Origin: RUG626 sp964553775
GTDB taxonomy: Bacteria; Bacillota; Clostridia; Oscillospirales; Oscillospiraceae
Direction of reading: 5' to 3'
DNA length: 12,004 nucleotides
NCBI GenBank assembly: GCA_964553775.1
Contig: CAZKLU010000058.1
Span: 1 to 12,004, forward strand
The notes under the pieces are model-generated. The model saw only the letters and a program-made list of their open reading frames with translations. It made no database searches and had not been told where the DNA came from. This document shows positions 1 to 5,312 of this stretch, piece after piece. A program made the translations under genes and the position numbers. The number at the start of each line of letters is the position of its first letter. The stretch's first letter is position 1.

Positions 1-1031
1 GAGCGTATATCCGCGAGATCCAAGGGCTTTACAAGCGATGGACAGCGTTCAGGGTATGTCAAAGAGTACTGTATCGGAAGGCGCATATCAGGCACCGCCA
101 ACTGGGCAATTACGGAATTGTCCCGGAACCGCACAGCCGAGTGTACTATGCTCTGCGGATGGACGAGAACCTCGATATCATTCGATGATACGCCGAAAAG
201 CCAGGACGCTTCTATTACCTCAAAACCCTTATTCATCATTGTCGCGGAGTCTATAGTGACCTTCGCTCCCATGCTCCAGTTGGGGTTGCGGAGTGCCATT
301 GCCGGTGTAACTCTCGCAAGCTCCTTTTTCTTCAGCTTCCGGAACGGTCCTCCGGATGCCGTCAATATTATCTTATACGGCGGGTTCTCAGGTGTGCCGA
401 TGTCCTCCGCCCGATTTTCCGAAGCTTCGGATTTATCAGCGTCGGATCCTTCCCGCGTGTCAGAAAGCTCCGCACAGTACGGATCATTACCGGCTCTGTA
501 TAACGGCTTAAAGCTGTTGACGCACTGGAAAATAGCCGAGTGTTCGGAATCAACGGGGATAAGCTCACAGTTATATTGTTTTACTGCATCCATAAACAGC
601 CCGCCGGCACAGACGAGAACCTCTTTGTTTGAAAGCGCGATCCTTCTGTTTCCGACCTTCACAGCCTCCATAGCCGGTTCAAGTCCCGCAATTCCGACTA
701 TTGAACAGCCCACTATATCCGATGGCACCGTAGCCGCATCGGAAACGCGGTCACTGACCTCAATATCCGTATCACTGAGACGCTCCCTGAGATCCTTCGC
801 CGCGTCTTTGTCCGCCATAGCGACGAGCTTTGGGTTAAACCTGCGTGCCTGACTCTCCATTAGCTCGACATTCCTGTTTGCCGAGAGAGCCGTCACGGTT
901 AAACCGAGCTTTTCCGCGACCTCAAGGGTCTGTGTACCGATAGAACCGGTGGAGCCGAGAACAGAGAGAGTTCTCCTCGCGGCACTGTTCCCTCCGCGTG
1001 ATGATACATCACTAATTGTATTCACTTCCAT
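1..1031 (-). CDS. dxr: 1-deoxy-D-xylulose 5-phosphate reductoisomerase, C-terminus off the window
   Basis: Converts DXP to 2-C-methyl-D-erythritol 4-phosphate with NADPH, the committed step of the MEP isoprenoid pathway in the cytoplasm. The visible 343 residues run from ATG at 1031 to the window edge. Motifs in order: NADPH-binding GSTGSIG (residues 26-32), ALSNKEVL, the metal/substrate motif DSEHSAIFQ, LTASGGPF, NPNWSMG, DSATMMNKG and HPQSIVHS. The C-terminal domain is missing only because the window ends. Translation starts 17 nt after the cdsA stop, with GGGGAA about 9 nt upstream of the ATG, so it is probably cotranscribed with cdsA. The N-terminus is some 20 residues longer than usual before the first strand. 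About 50 residues (positions 372-521) lie between FQC and ILTASGG, where B. subtilis Dxr has roughly 11; this stretch is acidic and polar and looks like a surface loop. All core motifs are intact, so the enzyme is probably active. Confidence 0.95.
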   Translation of the reverse strand, partial: MEVNTISDVSSRGGNSAARRTLSVLGSTGSIGTQTLEVAEKLGLTVTALSANRNVELMESQARRFNPKLVAMADKDAAKDLRERLSDTDIEVSDRVSDAATVPSDIVGCSIVGIAGLEPAMEAVKVGNRRIALSNKEVLVCAGGLFMDAVKQYNCELIPVDSEHSAIFQCVNSFKPLYRAGNDPYCAELSDTREGSDADKSEASENRAEDIGTPENPPYKIILTASGGPFRKLKKKELARVTPAMALRNPNWSMGAKVTIDSATMMNKGFEVIEASWLFGVSSNDIEVLVHPQSIVHSAVRFRDNSVIAQLAVPDMRLPIQYSLTYPERCPSLVKPLDLADIR

Positions 1032-1048
1032 CAGGCAAATTCCCCGTT

Positions 1049-1870
1049 TCAAATAATAAATATTCCAAATTGCGCTATAAGGCACACCAGAGGGGCGGTA
1101 AAGACAGTGCTGTCGAACCTGTCAAGTATTCCCCCGTGTCCGGGTATGAGCTTGCCGTAATCCTTTATGCCAAACTGCCGTTTGATAACAGAAAACGCCA
1201 GATCGCCCATCTGTGTCGTGATATTTCCCAATACGCCGCACAGCACTATCAGCGCGTAATTAACTTTAAGTCCCAGGGCTTTTTCTGAGATGAGCGCGAA
1301 CACAAGCGTACCGACAATTCCAAGCACAAAGCTGCCGATAAATCCCTCTATTGATTTATTAGGACTCGCCTTCAGAATCCCCTTGTGCTTTCCGAAAAAT
1401 CTGCCCCCGAAGTACCCTCCGGAATCCGACACCGCCGTTATCACAAAGACCAGCACAATAAGTGCCGACCCGTTTTCCATGGCGTTCAGTTTTACAAGCG
1501 ATGAAAGGCACATCGGAATGACAAGTCCGGCAAAAATTGCCGCGAACACGCCCGATACGGGTATCTGGTTCTCTCCGCCGTAGGAAATGACTGCGGCGGC
1601 GAAAAGCGTAACCATCAAAAATAATAACGATACACTCACCGCAAGCTGTTCCATGTCAAAATACGCCGCCAGTATTATTATAAAAGCTGTTATCTCCGGA
1701 ACAGCAAAAAGCACTTTCGATTTCTCACCGCTTGCGCGGATAAGCTCAAAAGCCGCAACCGCTCCCGCCGCCGCCGCAACGATCGCAAAGCATACAGGCG
1801 GCAAAGCAAGCAGCATTACAGCAAGCAGTATTATCATAGCGGCACCCGATGCCACTCGGACAGCAAGCAT
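1049..1870 (-). CDS. cdsA: Phosphatidate cytidylyltransferase (CDP-diacylglycerol synthase)
   Basis: Makes CDP-diacylglycerol from CTP and phosphatidate in the cytoplasmic membrane, the precursor of phosphatidylglycerol and other phospholipids. The protein is 273 residues, normal for the family, and consists mostly of hydrophobic segments. The C-terminal half carries the family signature from S227 to D253 (S-x-x-KR, KDYG, PGHGG and DRFD). Ahead of it is the conserved SDSGGYFGGRFFGKHK block (about 148-163) followed by SPNKSIEG. The ATG at 1870 is preceded on the minus strand by GAGGAG, 8 nt upstream. The gene sits upstream of dxr in the common order cdsA-dxr, but the usual preceding gene uppS is absent and replaced by non-coding DNA. 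A stretch rich in TATA-like bases at about 1915-1930 could provide its own promoter, though no clear -35/-10 pair is visible. Confidence 0.96.
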   Translation of the reverse strand: MLAVRVASGAAMIILLAVMLLALPPVCFAIVAAAAGAVAAFELIRASGEKSKVLFAVPEITAFIIILAAYFDMEQLAVSVSLLFLMVTLFAAAVISYGGENQIPVSGVFAAIFAGLVIPMCLSSLVKLNAMENGSALIVLVFVITAVSDSGGYFGGRFFGKHKGILKASPNKSIEGFIGSFVLGIVGTLVFALISEKALGLKVNYALIVLCGVLGNITTQMGDLAFSVIKRQFGIKDYGKLIPGHGGILDRFDSTVFTAPLVCLIAQFGIFII

Positions 1871-1944
1871 AATCGTGTCTCCTCTTTTTTCCGCTCCCCT
1901 TTCGATAGGACGCGGCTTATAATATATTCTTCAGGGCTTAACGG

Positions 1945-1962
1945 TTCCGCCGTAAGGCGGAA
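1945..1962. repeat. Short perfect hairpin (7-bp stem, GTAA loop)
   Basis: TTCCGCC-GTAA-GGCGGAA is a perfect 7-bp inverted repeat with a 4-nt loop. No T-run follows it on either strand, so it is not a canonical intrinsic terminator. It may be an mRNA processing or stability element in the cdsA leader. Confidence 0.5.
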
Positions 1963-1984
1963 ACAAACAGGCGTTTAAAGCTTT

Positions 1985-2018
1985 ATAGTAAACGGCAATT
2001 ATTACTGCCGTTTACTAT
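1985..2018. repeat. Perfect 13-bp-stem hairpin between frr and cdsA
   Basis: ATAGTAAACGGCA (1985-1997) and TGCCGTTTACTAT (2006-2018) are exact reverse complements around an 8-nt loop. A 13-bp perfect stem is unlikely by chance and would fold strongly in the frr-cdsA transcript. It lies 110 bp past the frr stop. Neither side has the T-tract of a factor-independent terminator, so attenuation, RNA processing or a remnant of a mobile palindromic repeat are all possible. Confidence 0.65.
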
Positions 2019-2051
2019 TGTTCCCGCACACCGCCGAGCCGGTCCCGCGTT

Positions 2052-2100
2052 GAAGGAGGGACTGCCTCACCGGTCAGCGGAGCTGCCAGCCGCCCTTTCA
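2052..2100. repeat. Imperfect palindromic segment, possible dispersed intergenic repeat
   Basis: The segment begins GAAGGAGGGACTGCC and ends GCCAGCCGCCCTTTC, arms that are partly complementary, with an inner CAGC-GGA-GCTG hairpin (2075-2085). The composition resembles the GC-rich palindromic intergenic repeats common in gut Clostridia. That resemblance is from memory and there is no second copy in this window. Confidence 0.3.
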
Positions 2101-2128
2101 TCACTGTCAGCCGCCGCTTCTCATGGTT

Positions 2129-2692
2129 TTATATCTCGCTCAGTTCTTTCTCTTTTTTAGCTGTACAATCGTCAACCTTTTTGATGTAATCATCGGTCAT
2201 CTTCTGCATATCCTTCTCCATGATTTTCAGATCGTCCTCTGTTATATCGGACGTTTTCTGCTGCTTCTTGAACTTCTCCATCGCCTCGCGGCGGAGATTG
2301 CGTACAGCGGTCTTTGCGGTCTCCGCGTATTTTCTGACCTGCTTTATCAGCTCGGCTCTGCGTTCCTCTGTCAGCTGCGGGAACGCGAGACGAATTACCT
2401 TGCCATCGTTCTGCGGATTTATTCCGAGATCCGATGTCTGTATGGCTTTCTGAATAGCCTTGAGCTGCGTCGCGTCCCACGGCTGAATAACAAGGGTGCG
2501 CGGATCCGGCGCGGCGATCGAAGCCACCTGATTTATCGGTGTCGGTGCGCCGTAGTAGTCGATTCTGATGTGGTCAAGCACGGCGGCGTTGGCTCGTCCG
2601 GCTCTTACAGTCGCGAACTGCGATTTCAAAGCGTCCACCGTCTTGTTCATGCGGTCAAGGTAATCTTTATAGGCTGCGTCCTCAGTGTACAT
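2129..2692 (-). CDS. frr: Ribosome recycling factor
   Basis: Together with EF-G, it splits the post-termination ribosome complex so subunits can be reused; cytoplasmic and essential in most bacteria. The 187-residue length matches the family's usual 185 or so. Recognisable features are the N-terminal helix with KTVDALKSQFATVRAGRAN, the beta-domain segment PINQVASIAAPDPRTLVIQPWD, and the C-terminal helices with LTEERR, KQVRKYAETAKTAVRNLRR and DDLKIMEKDMQKMTDDYIKK. The ATG at 2692 has a textbook AAGGAGG 7 nt upstream on the minus strand. It follows pyrH as in most bacteria, but a 255-bp gap carrying a putative miniature inverted-repeat element separates the two. The pyrH transcript would have to read through that element unless frr has its own promoter. 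Confidence 0.98.
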   Translation of the reverse strand: MYTEDAAYKDYLDRMNKTVDALKSQFATVRAGRANAAVLDHIRIDYYGAPTPINQVASIAAPDPRTLVIQPWDATQLKAIQKAIQTSDLGINPQNDGKVIRLAFPQLTEERRAELIKQVRKYAETAKTAVRNLRREAMEKFKKQQKTSDITEDDLKIMEKDMQKMTDDYIKKVDDCTAKKEKELSEI

Positions 2693-2717
2693 AATTAATC
2701 CTCCTTATTTTTTATAC

Positions 2718-2882
2718 TTTAAGGAACCTCTGTATAAATACACCATCGGCACTTTGCGGTTCTTTCGCCGGAACACGCTGCCGGAGCTTAAATACATCAG
2801 GTATTCCGCGTTTTTTGCGCCCTTTTCTGACGAAAAATCTCCCGCAAACCGCTCTCGCCGGTTTATTCAGAGCTTCCTTAAA
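2718..2882. mobile_element. Putative miniature inverted-repeat element (MITE-like), 165 bp
   Basis: The non-coding gap between pyrH and frr is bounded by inverted repeats of 21 bp. The left end (2718-2738) begins TTTAAGGAACCTCTG. The right end (2862-2882), read on the other strand, begins TTTAAGGAAGCTCTG; the two arms match at 19 of 21 positions. The interior has no open frame with a ribosome binding site. TTAA occurs symmetrically at both outer ends (2719-2722 and 2878-2881) and could be a target duplication. Terminal inverted repeats around a short non-coding core are the hallmark of MITEs mobilised by an unlinked DDE transposase. An IS5-type transposase, whose members use YTAR-type target sites, is possible but unproven. 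No second copy is present in the window. Confidence 0.6.
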
Positions 2883-2947
2883 TCGGTACCGCGCATGTTA
2901 TGAATCCCAAAACCGGAAATGATTCTGAAATTGTTTTTCGCGTATTG

Positions 2948-3667
2948 TCAGCCACGCGGCACAACTACAGTTCCTATGTTCTCGCCCAGAGCGGCGCGGC
3001 GGATATTGTCCGGCTTTTCCAGCGCGAAGATCACCGAGGGAATGCTGTTATCCATCGCGAGAGCCGCCGCCGTCAGATCTATTACACCCATACGTTTCGC
3101 GATTACTTCCTCGTATGTTATGCTGTCGAACTTAACGGCTGCCGGGTCAAGCTTTGGATCCGCGCTGTAAACCCCGTCAATATTCTTCGCCATAAGTACC
3201 GCACCGGCACCAATCTCAACCGCTTTAAGAACCGCTCCGGTATCGGTTGAGAAATACGGGCACCCTGTACCGCAGGCGAAGATCACAACCTTCCCGTCTC
3301 TGAGGTGCCGTACCGCCGAATCTCTTGTGAAAAGCTCCGCGAACACCGGCATTTCGACAGCTGACTGTAAAACAGCGTCAATGCCAAGCTGCTCGAACAC
3401 GTCCAGAACGGCGAGACAGTTCATCGTTGTCGCGAGCATACCCATGTGGTCCGCACGCGAACGCTCCATTCTGCCGCCTCCGTCCTTCGCTCCGCGCCAG
3501 AAGTTGCCGCCTCCAATGACTATTCCAACCTCAATGCCGAGCTTTTGGCAGTCGCCTACGGCACCGCAGACCCCCTGTATCACGCTAAAGTCAAGTCCCG
3601 TGCCGCGCTCTCCCGCAAGTGCCTCGCCGGACAGTTTAAGAAGTATCCTTTTGTATTTGTGTTCCAA
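2948..3667 (-). CDS. pyrH: Uridylate (UMP) kinase
   Basis: Phosphorylates UMP to UDP with ATP in pyrimidine nucleotide synthesis; the bacterial enzyme is a hexamer of the amino-acid kinase fold, regulated by UTP and GTP. The 239 residues fit the family. Visible motifs are YKRILLKLSGEAL at the N-terminus, IGGGNFWRG (51-59), ADHMGMLATTMN (72-83), the GTGCPYFSTDT nucleotide-binding loop (133-143), and KNIDGVYSADP (161-171). The family usually has Asn where Cys136 is found in the GTG-x-P loop. The start is TTG at 3667, with GAGGAGG 9 nt upstream. An ATG just 1 nt after that ribosome binding site (3673-3675) is out of frame and encodes nothing recognisable. In many Firmicutes tsf and rpsB precede pyrH; here pyrH is the first gene of the block, with a repeat array behind it. 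Confidence 0.97.
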   Translation of the reverse strand: MEHKYKRILLKLSGEALAGERGTGLDFSVIQGVCGAVGDCQKLGIEVGIVIGGGNFWRGAKDGGGRMERSRADHMGMLATTMNCLAVLDVFEQLGIDAVLQSAVEMPVFAELFTRDSAVRHLRDGKVVIFACGTGCPYFSTDTGAVLKAVEIGAGAVLMAKNIDGVYSADPKLDPAAVKFDSITYEEVIAKRMGVIDLTAAALAMDNSIPSVIFALEKPDNIRRAALGENIGTVVVPRG

Positions 3668-3699
3668 GCTACCATTCCTCCTCTTTTTTTCTACTCCCT

Positions 3700-3742
3700 A
3701 TTTTAAGCTATTTTTTCATAAAATGAAAGCGGAAAATGTAAA
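3700..3742 (-). promoter_or_regulatory. Possible promoter of pyrH with an overlapping dyad
   Basis: On the minus strand TTTACA (3737-3742) is followed after 16 bp by TATGAA (3715-3720). A second candidate -10, TAAAAT, lies at 3700-3705. Within this, TTTCAT-AAA-ATGAAA (3714-3728) is a perfect 6-3-6 dyad that could be an operator. The region is AT-rich, so chance matches are likely. Confidence 0.35.
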
Positions 3743-3763
3743 AATTACTTAAATCTTTCTGTG

Positions 3764-4174
3764 CCGCAACAGCAACAGTGCGCGGCATAATGTCTGACAC
3801 AAAATCACACACACCATCATCGCGGGTGAACGCACTTACTCACATAGCAACAACAGTGCGCGGCATAATGTCTGACAAAAATAATCACGCACCGCCATCG
3901 TGGGTGAGCGCACTTACTCACATAGCAGCAAAGGTGCGCGGCATAATGTCCGGCGCGAAAAATCACGCACCGCCATCGCGGGTGAACGCACTTACTCACA
4001 TAGCAACAACAGTGCGCGGCATAATATCTGACAAAAATCACACGCACCGCCATCGCGGGTGAACTCACCTATTCCCACAACAACAAAGGTGCGCGGCATA
4101 ATGTCCGACACAAAATCTCACGCACCATCATCGCGGGTGAATTCACCTATTCCCACAACAACAAAGGTGCGCGG
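3764..4174. repeat. Array of five 77-78 bp tandem repeats
   Basis: Units begin at GTGCGCGGCATAAT and cover 3778-3855, 3856-3933, 3934-4011, 4012-4088 (77 bp) and 4089-4166, followed by an 8-bp start of a sixth unit (4167-4174). The 14 bases before unit 1 resemble the end of a unit. Conserved blocks inside each unit are the GTGCGCGGCATAAT start, a CAC-rich middle, TCGNGGGTGA, and an A/C-rich end such as ACAACA. Units 1-3 share CACTTACTCACATAGC; units 4-5 instead share CACCTATTCCCACAAC, so two subfamilies exist. Because 78 is divisible by three the array stays open in some frames on both strands, but no ribosome binding site or known protein supports translation. It is not a CRISPR array: whole units are conserved, with no unique spacers. 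Function unknown. Confidence 0.9.
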
Positions 4175-4181
4175 TCGAAAA

Positions 4182-4197
4182 TGTTTCACGTGAAACA
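4182..4197. promoter_or_regulatory. parS: Consensus parS site (ParB/Spo0J binding, CTP-dependent loading)
   Basis: TGTTTCACGTGAAACA is a perfect 16-bp palindrome and equals the near-universal bacterial chromosomal parS consensus. Known parS sites load ParB (Spo0J), which spreads on flanking DNA, works with ParA/Soj and recruits SMC condensin for chromosome segregation. It lies in the divergent gap between pyrH and the yqeC operon, 7 bp after the last partial repeat unit. Sites of this class cluster around the replication origin, so the window may be origin-proximal. No parA or parB gene is visible here, as expected for a dispersed site. Confidence 0.88.
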
Positions 4198-4436
4198 ATT
4201 TGAATTGCCGTCTTTCTCATCAAACAGCGGCGGGCATTTCAGAAACTTCCAACCTCTATTTCCCAAAATACATCAGCTGTCCCGCAAACCCCTTCTCAAT
4301 GCACGGAATTTCAATTTTCACTCGATTCAGTGACGCTTGCGTCACCGTAAATATCAGCGCAAACAGATCCAAAGCGCGTGAGCAAAGACTCGGCAATAAA
4401 AATAAAAAAGTGCGTGACAAATGTTAATACTTATGT
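4198..4436. other. Non-coding spacer between parS and the yqeC promoter
   Basis: A plus-strand frame over 4200-4427 is open but starts at TTG directly against the parS palindrome, lacks a ribosome binding site and resembles no protein I know. Apart from the dyad at 4330-4345 listed separately, I see nothing convincing here. Confidence 0.5.
4330..4345. promoter_or_regulatory. Perfect 7-2-7 dyad, possible operator or activator site
   Basis: GTGACGC-TT-GCGTCAC is an exact inverted repeat with a 2-bp centre, of a size typical for a dimeric regulator. It lies about 70 bp upstream of the -35 element of the yqeC promoter, a position more typical of an activator than a repressor. No regulator gene is present to assign it to. 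Confidence 0.4.
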
Positions 4437-4442
4437 TATAAT
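4414..4442 (+). promoter_or_regulatory. Extended -10 sigma-A promoter of the yqeC-xdh operon
   Basis: GTGACA (4414-4419, five of six matches to TTGACA) is followed after exactly 17 bp by a perfect TATAAT (4437-4442), with the extended -10 element TGT directly before it (4434-4436). Transcription should begin near 4449, about 25 bp before the yqeC start. Confidence 0.8.
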
Positions 4443-4450
4443 GATTCAAA

Positions 4451-4467
4451 ACACACCCGGGGAGTGT
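4451..4467 (+). promoter_or_regulatory. 17-bp imperfect palindrome over the yqeC ribosome binding site
   Basis: ACAC-A-CCC-G-GGG-A-GTGT starts about 2 bp after the predicted transcription start. It contains GGGGAG (4459-4464), the likely ribosome binding site 10 nt before the yqeC ATG. Its position suits a repressor operator; the loop is too tight for a stable RNA hairpin as drawn. Confidence 0.35.
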
Positions 4468-4474
4468 CACTACT

Positions 4475-5200
4475 ATGTCAGCCGCGTATAACCTTTCAAA
4501 TCCAAATACCCCCCTCCCTCTTTCAGCCGTGTTCCCGTTCGTCCAGGAGCGCGGTCACGTCATAGCTCTTGTTGGTGCCGGAGGAAAAACTACACTCATG
4601 TTCAGTCTCGCGGATCTTATGTCCTCAAACGGTATGCGTGTTAGCGTAACAACTACAACGCACATCAAAAAACCGCCGTTTTTTGATTCCCTCCGCAATG
4701 TCAATTCCCGCTGGAGCCGCGGTAAATACGCCGTTCTTGGACGCGGCACCGGCGACGGAAAGCTCGAAGCCCTGCCGACTGATGAGTACTCGGCTCTTTG
4801 CGATATTTCCGACGCTGTTCTCGTCGAAGCCGACGGTTCCCGGAGACTTCCCGCTAAAGCACCCGCCGCGCACGAGCCTCAGATCCCCTCAAACGCTGAT
4901 ATTGTGATAGCCGTTCAGGGTCTCTCCGCCATCGGCAAGCCCTTAGCGTCAGCGTGTCACCGCCCCGATATTGCGGCGGATATTCTGGGAACCGAAAAAG
5001 AACACGCCCTGACATCTCAGGATCTCGCGATTCTTCTCACTTCGGAACGCGGCGGCAGAAAGGGCGTTGGGGATCGCGCGTTTTACGCGGTGCTGAACCA
5101 GTGTGACAGCGCGGAGCAGAGAGCTTCAGTTTCAGAAGAGCTGAGAAAGCCTGATTCACCGCTTATCGGGAAAATAATACTACTGTGTCTGCAAATTTAA
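4475..5200 (+). CDS. yqeC: YqeC-family putative selenium-dependent molybdenum hydroxylase accessory protein
   Basis: Member of a P-loop family found almost only beside selenium-dependent molybdenum hydroxylases; its reaction is not established, but a role in Se/Mo cofactor maturation is inferred from genomic context. The 241-residue protein has a Walker A motif, VGAGGKTTL (33-41). It is followed by TTTTHI (60-64 area) and the family hallmark VEADGSRRLPAK (117-128) with AAHEP, where Asp/Glu residues resemble a Walker B site. No signal peptide or membrane span is visible, so it should be cytoplasmic. It is the first gene of the plus-strand operon, 33 bp after the -10 element. The C-terminus ends in a run of hydrophobic residues and stops 112 bp before the yqeB start, leaving an untranslated stretch. 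A slightly shortened C-terminus is possible but not demonstrated. Confidence 0.88.
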   Translation: MSAAYNLSNPNTPLPLSAVFPFVQERGHVIALVGAGGKTTLMFSLADLMSSNGMRVSVTTTTHIKKPPFFDSLRNVNSRWSRGKYAVLGRGTGDGKLEALPTDEYSALCDISDAVLVEADGSRRLPAKAPAAHEPQIPSNADIVIAVQGLSAIGKPLASACHRPDIAADILGTEKEHALTSQDLAILLTSERGGRKGVGDRAFYAVLNQCDSAEQRASVSEELRKPDSPLIGKIILLCLQI

Positions 5201-5312
5201 GGAACCTATGATAGCAGGATTCGCGGAAACGATCCCGGTGTTTCCGCTAATCTCTGAAAAACACAAAGCTGAATCATATTCGCCCTTGAGCGTAACGAAA
5301 GGAGAGATAGCT

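Larger units (their letters stand above)
1871..2128. other. Intergenic region frr-cdsA where uppS is usually found
   Basis: These 258 bp contain no plausible gene on either strand. Undecaprenyl diphosphate synthase (uppS, about 230-250 aa) commonly lies between frr and cdsA in Firmicutes, but it cannot fit here and no remnant of its motifs is visible. The space holds three foldable segments, listed separately, and a short AT-rich stretch upstream of cdsA. Confidence 0.7.

Noticed and set aside
118..852. 244-residue plus-strand open frame
   Set aside because: It is the antisense shadow of dxr, whose protein carries all family motifs on the minus strand.
2685..2903. 72-residue plus-strand open frame across the pyrH-frr gap
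   Set aside because: No ribosome binding site, no recognisable protein, and it crosses the inverted-repeat element from end to end.
3934..4011. Degenerate parS half-sites (GGGTGAA) within each repeat unit
   Set aside because: Only GTGAA matches the parS arm and the other half is absent, so ParB binding cannot be claimed from sequence.
3778..4068. Open frames on both strands through the tandem repeats, giving 26-residue peptide repeats
   Set aside because: They follow automatically from a 78-bp period without stops, break in the 77-bp unit, lack ribosome binding sites and resemble no protein family.
3764..4174. CRISPR array
   Set aside because: The whole 78-bp unit is conserved; there are no short repeats separated by unique spacers and no cas genes.
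5195..5213. TTTAAGGAACCT near 5196 resembling the left end of the MITE-like element
   Set aside because: Only the first 12 bases match, and no inverted partner lies within a few hundred bases; it serves better as a ribosome-binding-like sequence.
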